In this document: positions 46,344-57,833 of the stretch, one piece after another | How positions within the stretch are numbered: position 1 is the stretch's first letter | Layout of the letters: every line of letters starts with the position of its first letter | Source: Rostrohypoxylon terebratum | Lineage: Eukaryota > Ascomycota > Sordariomycetes > Xylariales > Hypoxylaceae | Assembly: GCA_022497145.1 (NCBI GenBank) | Contig: MU385894.1 | Location: 1-64,000, forward strand | Length of the DNA: 64,000 bases | Reading direction: 5' to 3' | Made by a program: the position numbers and the translations under genes | Notes under the pieces: generated by a model | Seen by the model: only the letters and a program-made list of their open reading frames with translations | Database searches by the model: none | Told to the model about the DNA's origin: nothing

Positions 46344-48381
46344 GCTTAATTCGTCCGAAAATGTGTCCATCCGATGTCATCCCGCACTTTACTTGGTTCG
46401 TGCTTCTATATCTTCCGACTCATATATTAAATGGACGATGGCGGGACATGACTCCCCTTTTCGCTCTTCGATTAGATGATGTCGTACCACCTCGATGAAC
46501 GATTGTTGCTAGCGTCCAGTCCTTCTGGATGCTTGAATGCTTGCCCAGCTGGGTATGTACAACGTACTCCAGATTCCAAGAGCCGTTTCAAAGACGCTAG
46601 ACGTCACCGTCACCGATCGAACGACCCCGACAATAGGTGAACGAGGCAGACGACGCATCCACTCCCCGACTATTGTCTTTGAGTAACAGGAGGAGAGGAA
46701 TATCGTGTCGTACGATAAACTGACTATTCGCGCGAGAGGTGCTCAATCCTCGCGGCGTTACGTACGTGTACAAAAATACTGCGTCATCCATCCCCATATT
46801 AAAGACTGCGTACTAGGTACCTAGGTACATAGTAAGATGCGTAAGATGCGAAAATAAAATACCTTCCGAACTGGATTAATAAGATTAATAAAGCTAATCC
46901 GATTGGGCGTGATGGCATCATGTTTAAACTTTATGTAGGTACGCAGTACAATTCGGATGTCCCCTTTTAGTGTCCGTCGGCGGATAAACGCCACTTGCGT
47001 ACCATCTGGCAAGGAATGTCGGCATATCTCAGATCTCAGAGCTCAGAATCTTGCTCAAGCGGTTATCGCGAGGCTGAAACAGTGATACTATTACTACTAC
47101 CGAGACCTTACATATGCCCGCAATAATTGTCAATGCAGCTGAATGTGTTATCTAGATGGTATTACAAATAGTATGCCGAGTTTTCGTGGCCGGGTGTAGC
47201 CGAATACTACGTGTGTCTGGCGGATGTATTGTACATACCCGTGGACATATACTATATAGTAGTAGATGAAAGTTTGTTAATCCTCTGTCCAGGACTCAGA
47301 CTGTCAGGGTAGCGGAGCGCACAAACGTTGTGTCCAGTGTCCACTGCCCAGCGCGATGGTAGCGAGAGCTCCATATTTCTCTTTGTATTGTAGTCGTAAT
47401 ATTAATACCTACCTAGGTATTGTACAATACGTAGGATTCAGGGCTACTACTCATAATAGCGACAAAATATGCTATATCTTGGCTAGTCCTATTCTAATTC
47501 TCGTAGGATCAAGATCTAGCTTTTCGGGATATAACCTGAGTCACATAATGCCTACCTGGGCAGGTAACATGGCGATTTAGAGCCCCATTCCAATTATATA
47601 AACCCAGTGATATAAACTATTGTCATCCACGTGCTTCCCTAGGAGCAGCAATCTAACGATATTTCCAGGACTATGCCTTATCTTGACCTGAAACATCATT
47701 ACCACCAAAATTAGACTTTGATGGTTCCATACAATTAGTATCAACGATTACTTTTGCTTAAAAGCAGATAAAAGGCCAAGCTCACATCGAACGACGACTT
47801 GATATTTATATCACACCCAAGCTTCAACGCCTCCATCGGAAATGACAATGAGGACAATGAGGGTATACGCATCTAAGTGCATATACTCCTGCAAGTGCAT
47901 ATATATTCATTTAGACACATGGTAATGGATACTAGAATACTTAAGACTTAAGTGGGACGTGGCCCCGCCAGCCCGCTTAACACGCTCTGCGCGTTTGTTC
48001 TATCGGGAAACGGGGAAACAACGTTCTCTACATGGAAAGAATGAAGGTAAAGCCTCTCACCAACTTCCGATTGCGAAAGGACCCATAGAGGAAACTGCGG
48101 GTATCAGAAGCAACCTTAACTTTAATAAGATCTATCCATACTTAGTACCTTTACTTGGCTAGTATTACCTACCTACCTAGGTAACTTGACATTCTCCCGA
48201 TCTTCTTTCCCCGAGGCTCAAGCAGAACGATCCTCATGACATCAACCTACCAGCTATGGCCATTCACAAACAAAAATTGCCTTTGAATGCCATACTGCTG
48301 GGGTAGATTTTGGTAAACAAATTCCCCGGGTATGATGGGTCATAGCTGGAGGTGTCGGATAAAAGATCTATCTACGCCATC

Positions 48382-50724
48382 ATGTCTCGGTTTCTAAACC
48401 CGGCCAAAATTGGCCTCCTTGCTCTCATTGAGCTATACACGAATAAGGCCGTTCCAACATCATCCATTGTGGAAGTGCTCTCCTTCATAACTTCTCATCT
48501 AATTGATACCGCTCCGACTACTTCTAGCACAGAAAGCCGGTGGAAACGAGCTGAAGCTACCGTCAGCCTGGTCATATCCATCGCGGACTTTGAAAAAGTC
48601 TTAGCGCCACACACTGCTGCTTCCGGTATACCAGGTCGGAGTTTATGGTATGTGTTTTTAGACAGACTATGGAAGATCGACTCGCTAGATGCCCTACATG
48701 AGTTCTTTGAACGTTGCTCAGACCTATTGGCAAAGACCAAGGACGAGCTCCGCCGAGATGAGCAAGAGGGCCTACCAATCCCGGGTCCAGAAGTTATATT
48801 GCTTTCCCGTAACTCGCCATTTGGCGCATTTGTACGCCGATCCCAACTTGAATTCACAAGGTTGCGCTTTCACGATGCCTTTGAGCTGTGGAAGGATTTT
48901 GTCAAGTATCGTCAAACAACGGCTGCCTATTATCGGAAAAAGACACCGTCATTCCAGAGGCTCAGTTTCGACCACGTTCTGTTAGCCGGAGAGAATGAAT
49001 GGGGTCCGGGCGTGGAGGACGTTGCCTCGGTGGCCTACGGAGATATGCTTAGGGACGATACCAGCTCAACTTTGCCCGTAAGCACCGATGATATCGAGAA
49101 ACTCCTGGAATTCCAAATCGAGCAGATGCAGAAATACGGCAACCGGATACCCACAGAGATACAACACCAATTCCAGGATCTCTTGAACGATAGCTTCATG
49201 ATACCAAGCTTATCTCACTACCTAAGTTATCTGGATGCTTGGAGGGCGGGTGATTATTCGACATCCTTCGATTACTTGCACCGGTACTTCGACTACACAA
49301 TGCAGAATAGGGACAGGTCCTTCTACCAATATGCACTGATGAACCTGGCAGTATTGCAAGCTGACTTTGGGTGTTACAAAGAAGCAATTTCCGCGATGTT
49401 AGAGACTGTCTCCACCGCTAGAGAAAACCGGGATATGACATGTTTGAATTTCGCCCTTAATTGGCTTTTCCACTTTGGCCGAGCACATCCTGAAGTCACC
49501 AAGGAGCTAGAGTCAAATAGCATGCTAGGGACCGGTAAAGAATCTCTCGCATTCCTTCGAAGTAGGGCGAAGGAGACGGGCATGTGGTCACTGTGGAGTT
49601 CTGCGCTTATAAGCGAGGCAAAGATGAGTCTCTCCAACGGCGAAAGTGTAGCTACGGCTATCGAACATCTCGTTAGGAGCTCACAGATATTGGTCGAACG
49701 CAATATGAAGAACATGATCGGCTCTCAACTATCCATCAATATAGCCTTATGGGACAGATTAGGGATTGCTTATCTGTCGATGACTACTTGCGAAGTATTT
49801 CTCCGATGTCACGCCCGCCATTCAATATTCGACGACGAGTTAAAAGTGACTAGTCGTCAAACTTCGCTACTCGCCCTCAGAGGGAAGTATGATGAAGCGC
49901 TGGGAATCTTGGAAGGCATGGATGCTAATTCCCTCCGAGCCTGGAAACCGAGCCAGTATTGGCATAAGTTCCGCGGCATCATCAAACTAAGAAGAGATCT
50001 TCATAGGAATAACCTTGATGGGGCAGAGTTGCTGATCTCGCAGCTCCTCCAATCCAAGAATGAGGACCTAGAGCCTGACCTTGCGTTTGTAGTCGACAGC
50101 CTCCATGTAGAATGTCTCGTACGCAGGGGCATCCTCGACCAGGCTTTCGCCAAAGTAGAGAAGATGATATCAGAACTCCGAGATGAAAACAAAGATATTG
50201 CCCTACGTATTCGGCTCCTACTCTTGAAGGCAGAGCTTCTTGACAAATGCGGCCGACCTCAGAAAGGATTCACCATTGCTGTACGAGCAGCGAATGTAGC
50301 GTGGCGTGCCCGTCTCATCCCCTATCTTTGGCCAGCGATCGGGGCGATTGCAAACATACTAACATCGCTGGGTGAATTCGAACCGGCCATCGAATTGCTC
50401 AATGCAATACTTCCTCGCAGTCTCGAGTGCGAAAACTCGGCAATGACTGCCAAACTGTACTCGCACCTTGGCGACGCGAATATGGGTATGGCTGGCAAGA
50501 TGTCTCCGAAGTCAAACAAGAGAAGAGAATTCATGACAAAGGCGCTAGAGGCGATCGAGAAGGCTTTCAACCATTACTCGAGCGTCGAAGATATCAATAA
50601 GCAGTGCGAGATGATGGCTAAGAAGGCCACGATCATGAAGGTCTCAGGGGATAACGTGCTTGCCAACGACTATGCGGCTGCGTACCTATCTATACGGAAA
50701 GATGCTGGAAGAATGACAATATAA
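48382..50724 (+). CDS. APC5: Anaphase-promoting complex subunit 5
   Basis: Intronless frame of 780 residues from the ATG at 48382. The N-terminus MSRFLNPAKIGLLALIELY followed by LSFITSHLID is the Apc5 N-terminal helical domain. The segment around residues 280-350 (IPSLSHYLSYLDAWRAGDYS, FDYLHRYFDYTM, FYQYALMNLAVLQADFGCY) is the diagnostic ANAPC5 TPR region. Further TPR-like helices run to the end, for example ALRGKYDEALGILEGMDA. Apc5 is a scaffold subunit of the APC/C ubiquitin ligase that joins the platform to the TPR arm. The frame continues a few codons upstream without an ATG, so 48382 is the natural start. The gene has no visible intron. Confidence 0.92.
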   Translation: MSRFLNPAKIGLLALIELYTNKAVPTSSIVEVLSFITSHLIDTAPTTSSTESRWKRAEATVSLVISIADFEKVLAPHTAASGIPGRSLWYVFLDRLWKIDSLDALHEFFERCSDLLAKTKDELRRDEQEGLPIPGPEVILLSRNSPFGAFVRRSQLEFTRLRFHDAFELWKDFVKYRQTTAAYYRKKTPSFQRLSFDHVLLAGENEWGPGVEDVASVAYGDMLRDDTSSTLPVSTDDIEKLLEFQIEQMQKYGNRIPTEIQHQFQDLLNDSFMIPSLSHYLSYLDAWRAGDYSTSFDYLHRYFDYTMQNRDRSFYQYALMNLAVLQADFGCYKEAISAMLETVSTARENRDMTCLNFALNWLFHFGRAHPEVTKELESNSMLGTGKESLAFLRSRAKETGMWSLWSSALISEAKMSLSNGESVATAIEHLVRSSQILVERNMKNMIGSQLSINIALWDRLGIAYLSMTTCEVFLRCHARHSIFDDELKVTSRQTSLLALRGKYDEALGILEGMDANSLRAWKPSQYWHKFRGIIKLRRDLHRNNLDGAELLISQLLQSKNEDLEPDLAFVVDSLHVECLVRRGILDQAFAKVEKMISELRDENKDIALRIRLLLLKAELLDKCGRPQKGFTIAVRAANVAWRARLIPYLWPAIGAIANILTSLGEFEPAIELLNAILPRSLECENSAMTAKLYSHLGDANMGMAGKMSPKSNKRREFMTKALEAIEKAFNHYSSVEDINKQCEMMAKKATIMKVSGDNVLANDYAAAYLSIRKDAGRMTI

Positions 50725-51305
50725 TTGAAGGATTAGGCTAGATGCTATGAATGCTATGAATGACTTGATGAGTATTTGACATTTCATGTTCGTCCAATGT
50801 TGTTAAGTACACGGTGCAGTAGCTACTTCCATGTACCAACGTAGGTAGTCACAGTGCTAGTTGTAGATTTTCCTCAGGCAGCTAGGTTATTCTAACCAAT
50901 TGATAAAATAACGTTCACGAGAATAACCCAAAAAAAAAATTGACTCCTGACTTTTTTTTTTTTACACGTTACGCCACTCTGAATATTTCGTGCGAAACTT
51001 TAGAACAAGAGACCCTTTACTTATTGTCATCAATCACACGATTCACTTTTGCGTCTAGATACTATCATTCATACCTAGTTGCTGACGCTGCCGCATGACA
51101 ATCAACCTCAAAACCATTCTTCTTCAGAACTGGAATCAAGATACTGAACTTTCGGAGTGGCCATCAAGACAATTAGTCATCAAGACAGTTAGTCATAAAC
51201 CTGAAGCCTCTCACTTTCCAACATACTGACCTCGAGTACTAGCTACTGTTGCGCTGCTTCCACATACAAGCTCCCTTGATCCCGAATCACGGAAATCGAA
51301 TCACG
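50725..51305. other. Intergenic after APC5
   Basis: APC5 3' end and promoter of the small Cys-rich gene. A-rich and T-rich runs at about 50930-50964. No gene seen. Confidence 0.4.
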
Positions 51306-51572
51306 ATGTGCTATCAGACCTATGCGCAGGGCTGGTGCAAGGCCGGCACCCACTACTTCGGCGCCATTCGCCCCGATCTCTGGTTACGTTGCCGTGACGA
51401 GCAATGCCCCGGAACCACAAAACATGTCCGCGTCGCGGAGCCTTGGGTGGAAATGTGCGGTGAATGTCTCGCCAAGAAGATGGAGCAGATGTTTGTCGAT
51501 GCTCATGCGAAGTTCGAGACTGAACATGGCAGCGGTGGCAAGGTGGATGGCCGACGACGATCTTTCCCTTGA
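51306..51572 (+). CDS. Small cysteine-rich protein, 88 residues, unknown function
   Basis: Frame starting MCYQTYAQGWCKAGTHYFGA, with a good ATG context (ACGATGTG). Six cysteines are arranged as Cys2, Cys10, a pair at about 28 and 33 (RCRDEQC), and CGEC at about 50-53, before a helical tail (KKMEQMFVDAHAKFE). The spacing suggests a small zinc-binding fold. No signal peptide is seen, so it is probably intracellular rather than a secreted effector. Short ascomycete proteins starting MC(Y/H)Q with scattered Cys pairs are common uncharacterised genes. That comparison is from memory of style, not an alignment. Position between APC5 and the CIA30 gene gives no functional hint. Reality of the gene is likely but unproven. 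Confidence 0.55.
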   Translation: MCYQTYAQGWCKAGTHYFGAIRPDLWLRCRDEQCPGTTKHVRVAEPWVEMCGECLAKKMEQMFVDAHAKFETEHGSGGKVDGRRRSFP

Positions 51573-52001
51573 GCACCAGCCTTTTCCTTGAACGCCGCGG
51601 GTAACATAAGATGATGGGGCAATCGGGACAATAGAGGGCCTTTTAGGGAGAGGCTCGATAATGATGATGATGATGATGATGGTGATGGGAGTTTTCGGTG
51701 TTACTGCTAGTTACTCTCTATATCGCGGCTAGACCAACTGTGTCTTTGTAATACCACCTTTTTGCCGCCTGCCACGACTTTTCTCATCCTAGGACCTAAG
51801 ATGTGCTGTCTCGTAGTCCCGTAATTCATGCTCCTTGATCCAATCCATTCTCATGCCTTCGAACAATGGCGTCCCAATATATACGGCTTACCATATAAGA
51901 GGCTCATGCTTCAGTGCTTTTCTACAACCATAAACCTCACCATTTATCCAGTCCAGCATATTTTTCGGGCGTAGATGCCAAATAGCCTCGTAATGTCCAC
52001 T
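51573..52001. other. Convergent intergenic region with a GAT microsatellite
   Basis: 3' ends of the Cys-rich gene and the CIA30 gene. A (GAT)n-type run lies at about 51658-51688. No gene seen. Confidence 0.5.
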
Positions 52002-52840
52002 TCATTTCTCATTCCAGTTGATATGCCTCCCTCTCTTATCCTTCAACTGGCCCTCCTTGACCTCAGCCTCGGCCCCCACCCTATCCTTCTCATCCACCTC
52101 GTCGATATCGTTCGTAGCCCAGATCCTCTCGATGGCCAGATCGAACGGACCGGGCACGCGATCCGTCAAGCTGACCCCGATACTCCTTACCTTTTGCCGC
52201 AGCATCTCGGTCTGCGGCTCGACGACGTACCCGCCGTTCGTGCGCACGAAGTCGTTCCACTTGATGAGGATGGTCTCCCACTCGCCGGGGCGCTTGGCGA
52301 AGAGGCGGTGCTGGTGCAGGTCGGTGGGGATGACGGACTCGGTCTGGACGTTGACGAAGTAGGCGCGGCCGTCGGACTTGACGCGCATGCCGAGGTAGGT
52401 GTAGGAGTCGATGTCCATGAGGGTGCGGCCGAAGATGGTGGGCGGCTTGTCCAGCGTCCGCCACGCCGCGTACCCCGAGCGCTGGACGTCCGGGCGGTTC
52501 GCCGGCAGCGCGTTCGATATGCTGCCGTGGAAGCGCGCGTGCCCCGGCACCTTGTCAGAGGGCGAGGGCGGGATCCAGTCTAGCGAGGCCTTGGAGGAGC
52601 CCCCGATGTCCCGGTCCCAGAAGCATTTGCACTCGTCGAGGGAGTCGGCCGAGTGGAAGGAGTGGAGCGGTTTAGGGCCCGAGGGGCCTTTGATGCCTTC
52701 GAGTTTCAGGGCTGTGATTTGTTAGAACCAGGCTCTACATCAGCGAAGCATGGGGACGTACCTATATTGGACAGGCGCTTGAACTCGTCGAGGCTGCGGG
52801 CCCAGAACCCTTTGGCTAGACATACTGTGGTTGCGCGCAT
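52002..52840 (-). CDS. CIA30: CIA30 / NDUFAF1-like complex I intermediate-associated protein
   Basis: Two minus-strand exons (52840-52762 and 52711-52002) with a 50-nt intron join in phase into 262 residues. The N-terminus MRATTVCLAKGFWARSL is basic and amphipathic, compatible with mitochondrial import. The CIA30 domain follows: DECKCFWDRDIGGSSKASLDW, then ARFHGSIS, GYAAWRTLDKPPTIFG and YTYLGMRVKSDGRAYFVNVQTE. Near residues 185-215 comes WETILIKWNDFVRTNGGYV, and the domain ends with RSIGVSLTDRVPGPFDLAIERIWA. This order is characteristic of NDUFAF1. The family is required for assembly of the complex I membrane arm. The C-terminal 35 residues are charged and variable. Divergent from SLA2. The 5' half of exon 2 is GC-rich. 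Confidence 0.9.
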
Positions 52841-53798
52841 CTTGGGTAGAGTGCGCTGGGTTTATGTGACGTCAATTAAGGGTAGAATAATGAGCCAAAA
52901 GGCCCAGGAATCAGATTTGACATCAGCCGCGCAGATATTTCCGATATCTGCCCCTTCAAGATAAAGTTGTCGAGTAGTAGCTAGGAGATGTTTCGATCGA
53001 GGTCGAATTAGAAACGGAGAAGCTTTCGTCATGAAAAGATTCCCGAGACGTTAGGTATCTAACCCGTAATTGTGATAGAGGGGTAATTTAGGTACCAGGT
53101 ATGAGGATTAGATATGCAGGTAAGAGAACTGACATCTGCCACGCGTTATGTGGCGGCCAAGACTCTTAGCCCCACTTCTACCACCTCCAGGCTGCCTACA
53201 TAATTCGGGAAAAGCTCGGGTGTAGATTTTATTGAAGGATAGTGCCCCAGTGAAAAGTCAGGGAAAGACAGGGGTGGTTCCTTATCGTAGTGTCCAGCGT
53301 CCAATCTCAGGGCTGGGCTGCACCTGCAGCGTTCATTGAATCTCATTCTCCATTCTCCAGTCTCCAGTCTCCAACTTGAAGTTCCAATGTCCCAAGACCA
53401 AGACCAAGACCAAGACTTCCAAGACTTGTAAAGCTCCCAAACTTGCAAAGTGCCCAAGCTGCGTCACGTCACCCCTTCAGCCTCGGATCTTCTAGCTTAC
53501 TTCCACCAACTGAGAGCTTTTTGATTTTTAGATCGCTGACGTTGCTCAATGAATATTCGGAATATTTGTATATCAACTCATTTCGATACTAATAATTCAT
53601 ACCATTCTTATTCTTGGTTCGCATCCAACCCAATCACTAACTAAGTAACCCCCCCAAAAGACGGATGGGCGAGATGTGCTGTGCATGAGAGGAGTTCCAA
53701 CTCAACCTCAAAGCCTCGTCTCATCACTTATTCACTTGCCTTAGCTGTAGGAGAGCAGAGTCATAGAATCACTGCCTTAAAGGCCAAATTCATCCACC
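52841..53798. other. Divergent promoter region between CIA30 and SLA2
   Basis: No gene supported. A CCAAGA hexanucleotide repeat lies at about 53393-53418, next to a CCAGTCT repeat around 53357-53372. A C-rich run occurs near 53649. Confidence 0.45.
53393..53418. repeat. (CCAAGA)n repeat
   Basis: Four tandem CCAAGA units in the SLA2/CIA30 divergent promoter. Confidence 0.85.
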
Positions 53799-56700
53799 AT
53801 GGCTAGAAGCATGGATCATACAAAGTACGTCTTGAAACTATTACCAACTTATTGTCCTCCATGGCCAGGGTGCATCTACATCTATAAACCGGAACTCAAA
53901 ATTATCTACAATATGGACCCCATACTCGTCTTTGCACCTACTAATACCGAAAAACATAGATCCGAGGCCGAGCTCGCCATCAATATCAGAAAAGCTACCA
54001 ATGCGGAAGAGACGGCACCCAAACGAAAGCATGTAAGAAGCTGCATCGTTTACACATGGGACCACAAGTCTTCCCAGTCCTTCTGGGGTGGTATGAAAGT
54101 GTATGTACAAGGAAGCCGGTGTATAGCTATGTACGGAAGATGGAAGATGGAAGATAGTAGGGCTGACAAGGGATGTCGTTTAGGCAACCGATTCTTGCCG
54201 ATGAGGTCCAAACTTTCAAGGCTTTGATTACCATCCACCGAGTCCTACAAGAGGGACACCCCCAGACATTGCGAGAGGCTATGGCAAATCGACCATGGAT
54301 CGAAAGTCTGAACAGAGGCCTCGCCGGCGAGGGCGTCCGGGGATACGGTCCCCTGATTCGAGAATACGTCTATTTCCTATCCGCGAAGCTGTCCTTCCAC
54401 CAGCAACACCCCGAGTTCAACGGCACGTTCGAGTACGAGGAATACATTAGCTTAAAGGCGATTAACGATCCCAACGAAGGCTACGAGACTATTACCGACC
54501 TCATGTCCCTCCAAGACAAGATCGAGCAGTTCCAAAAACTCATCTTCTCTCACTTCCGAAATGTTGGAAACAACGAATGTAGGATTTCCGCTATCGTGCC
54601 TTTGGTGCAGGAGAGTTATGGAATTTACAAGTTCATCACAAGCATGCTGCGAGCGATGCATTCAAGTATGCCGATTGCGAAATTCTACGTAGGACTTTGG
54701 GCTAATTTTCTGCGTAGCAACTGGTGACAATGACGCCCTGGAGCCCCTAAGGCAACGTTACGATGCGCAACATTACCGATTAGTCAAATTCTACTACGAG
54801 TGCTCGAACCTGCGTTACCTGACTAGCTTGATCACCATCCCGAAGCTACCGCAAGACCCTCCTAACTTATTGGCCGAAGACGAGAGCGCACCCTCACTAC
54901 CAGCTCGGCCGAAGCAGGAGATCGAACGTCAACCGACACCTGTGCGCCAACCCAAGTCTGAGGAACCCGACGAAATCGCCGAATTCTGGCAGGGCGAGAT
55001 TGATCGGCAGAACAAGGAGTACGAGGAACAGCAGAGAGTGTTACAGGAACGGCAGGCAGCAGCTCTCCGCGCCCAACAGGAGGCACAACTACAAGCCCAG
55101 CGAGACTTTGAGGAACAGCAGAGACGTTTGGCGGAACAACAACGAATGGAACAAGAGGCACTGATTGCCCAACAAGCCCAGTGGCAGACACAAGGACGAC
55201 TAGCGGAACTCGAGCAAGAGAACCTGAATGCAAGAGCGCAGTACGAACGTGATCAGCTAATGTTGCAACAATACGATCAGCGGGTTAAGGCGCTCGAAGG
55301 CGAGTTGGCGCAAATTCAGAACAACTTTGGTCAGCAGATTACTAGCAAGGATGACCAGATCCGGGCATTGCAGGAGCAGGTCAACACATGGCGAACCAAG
55401 TACGAAGCCTTAGCGAAGCTTTACTCGCAGCTGCGACACGAGCATCTTGACCTCCTTCAGAAGTTCAAGACCGTCCAGTTGAAGGCGGCGTCAGCCCAGG
55501 AGGCTATTGAACGACGCGAAAAGCTCGAGCGCGAAATCAAGACCAAGAACCTAGAATTGGCGGATATGATCCGAGAACGAGATCGTGCGCTCCACGACAA
55601 GGATAGGTTGACGGGCAGCAACAAAGATGAACTTGAGAAGCTTAAGCGAGAATTGCGCATGGCAAACGACAGAGCCGACAACCTGGAACGAAGCAAGGGC
55701 AACGAGCTATCTACCATGCTTGCCAAGTACAACAGAGAAATGGCGGACCTGGAGGAGGCCCTGCGAACCAAGTCGCGTGCGTTGGAGGAGGCCCAGAACA
55801 AATTACGTGATGGCAGCTCAGATCTTGAGCAACTTCTCCGCGACAAGGAAGAAGAGCTCGAGGTTTACAAGGCTGGCATGGATCAGACTTTGATTGAGTT
55901 GAACGAACTCAAACAGAACCAAGGAGATACGGATCAGGTGATAGATGGCCAGATCGATGCTCTGATACTAGCGAACCTCGACAAGATTAACGACATCATC
56001 GACTCGGTACTGCAGTCAGGTGTTGCCCGAGTAGACGATGCATTATACGAGTTAGACTCGACGATGCAGGCAGGTAACCAAAATGCTTCACCTACGTATG
56101 TGTTATCACAGGTCGAAAAGGCCGTGTCTAGCGCCACAGAATTCGCTACCGCTTTTAGCAACTTTATCGCCGATGGACCGAACGCCACTCATGCGGAGCT
56201 GATCAAGGCAACCAATGTCTTTGCCGGTGCTATTTCAGATGTCTGCAGCAACACGAAGGGGTTGAACCGTCTAGCTTCCGATGAGAAGAAAGCCGACCAA
56301 CTCATGAACGGTGCGCGAAATGCCGCCCAATCCACCGTCAAGCATTTCCGCAGTCTTCAAAGTTTCCGATTGGAGGGCATGGACCCCCTCCAAAAGACCG
56401 ACGTGCTAGTTAATGGCAGCAGTGATGTTCGTCTAAACCTACAAAGACTTACCAACCTTGTCGAAACCTTCTCCCCAGGTTTCGGCCGAATCACAAACAA
56501 CAAGGGTGATCTAGGCGACCTCGTCGACTCCGAGTTAAGCAAGGCAGCCGACGCCATCGCCGCCGCAGCTGCCCGTCTTGCTAAGCTCAAGAACAAGCCC
56601 CGTGACGGATATTCGACGTATGAGCTCAAGGTTCACGACTCGATTCTCGACGCTGCGCAGGCGGTCACCAACGCCATCGCGCAGTTGATCAAAGCGGCTA

Positions 56701-57311
56701 CGGTTACCCAACAAGAAATCGTGCAAGCAGGTCGCGGCTCATCCTCGCGCACGGCCTTCTACAAGAAAAACAACCGGTGGACGGAAGGTCTTATCTCAGC
56801 CGCCAAGGCCGTCGCAACGTCGACCAACACCCTCATCGAGACGGCAGACGGCGTGCTCTCCGACCGCAACAGCCCCGAACAGTTGATCGTCGCATCGAAC
56901 GATGTGGCGGCGTCTACTGCGCAATTAGTCGCCGCTAGCAGAGTCAAGGCAGGCTTCATGAGCAAGAGCCAGGAGAACTTGGAACAGGCTAGCAAGGCCG
57001 TCGGCGCGGCGTGCAGGGCGCTGGTTAGGCAAGTGCAGGCTATGATCAAGGACCGTAATCAGGAGGACGAGGGCGTGGATTACGCCAAGTTGAATCCGCA
57101 TGAGTTTAAGGTGCGGGAGATGGAGCAGCAGGTATGTTTTTTTTTCTCCTTTCTCGTTATTTTTGCGGGTGGGATTTTCGGAGGTGGGAGGCAATGAGCT
57201 GGTGCTAATTGTGACATCGTGTAGGTCGAAATCCTGCAGCTCGAGAACTCGCTGGCTGCCGCGCGACACCGGTTAGGCGAGATGCGCAAGATCTCGTACC
57301 AGGAGGACTGA
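53799..57311 (+). CDS. SLA2: SLA2 / HIP1R-type endocytic actin-binding adaptor
   Basis: Five exons (53799-53824, 53960-54100, 54184-54665, 54718-57131, 57225-57311) join in phase into 1049 residues, the family length. The ANTH domain (residues about 10-270) is only visible after splicing: SEAELAINIRKATN, KRKHVRSCIVYTWDHKSSQ and then VQPILADEVQTFKALITIHR. A Gln-rich linker and coiled coil follow at about residues 300-620. The C-terminal THATCH/I-LWEQ actin-binding domain occupies about 815-1000, with RWTEGLISAAKAVATSTNTL and KSQENLEQASKAVGAACRAL, and the last exon gives a latch-like helix. Sla2 links PIP2 membrane, clathrin light chain and F-actin at endocytic sites, in hyphae the subapical collar. 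In many ascomycetes SLA2 neighbours the mating-type locus; no MAT gene is seen in this window. Convergent with the HET gene. Confidence 0.95.
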
Positions 57312-57833
57312 AGGGAGTGATATCTGTGATATTGTGTGGTGGAGAGGGAGGACTAGTAGCCGATGCTTGGTCGTTGTGGAAGGTCGTGGTTGTTACGACA
57401 TAAGATGTTCATCTTCTCATACTCATACCTACCTATCTAGTTGCTCGTACTTGACTGATCAGGTGAGAGAAGGGGCTCACGGGGTTTTCGCCCGCGATTG
57501 CGTGAGGAGGGCCGATTCCTATACCTAGGTTCTGTACAAAATTGCTACGCATCACTTCGGGGAGGTAGGAGAGTTGCCGTCTAGCTTCAGTGAATTAGGG
57601 TTAGGTAATTTGATATTGGCGATTGCTGGTGATATCTTTTTTTGAGTGTTGTTTCTGGTGTGTTTGAGTGTATGGGCTTGGAAGGGTGTGATGTCTGAGT
57701 GTTATTTTGGTGTACTATTTTTATTGATGTGTGATATTAAGTCCTAGGTCTCTATGTATATCCAAGTTTCCCAGAGTCCCGAGGCCACCTAATCTATGTA
57801 CATTTGGCTCTTCAAGAGCATCACGGATCATAC
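57312..57833. other. Convergent intergenic region between SLA2 and the HET gene
   Basis: 3' untranslated sequence of both genes; T-rich and TG-rich stretch at about 57600-57730. No gene seen. Confidence 0.5.

Larger units (their letters stand above)
43923..48381. other. Gene-free divergent region between ferric reductase and APC5
   Basis: About 4.5 kb without a supported gene on either strand. It is enriched in short tandem repeats: GGTAGAC at about 44575-44596, AGT at 45061-45087, a GAAACATC-type array at about 46258-46299, and GGATGGT at about 46318-46343. CCTAGGTCCTAGGTCCTA lies near 46073-46090. Promoters of both flanking genes lie at its ends. Small open frames (for example 44148-44468 minus, 47959-48162 plus) show no domain. 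Confidence 0.5.

Noticed and set aside
53799..57311. Mating-type locus next to SLA2
   Set aside because: SLA2 often flanks MAT in ascomycetes, but no HMG-box or alpha-box gene can be found in the flanking sequence within this window.
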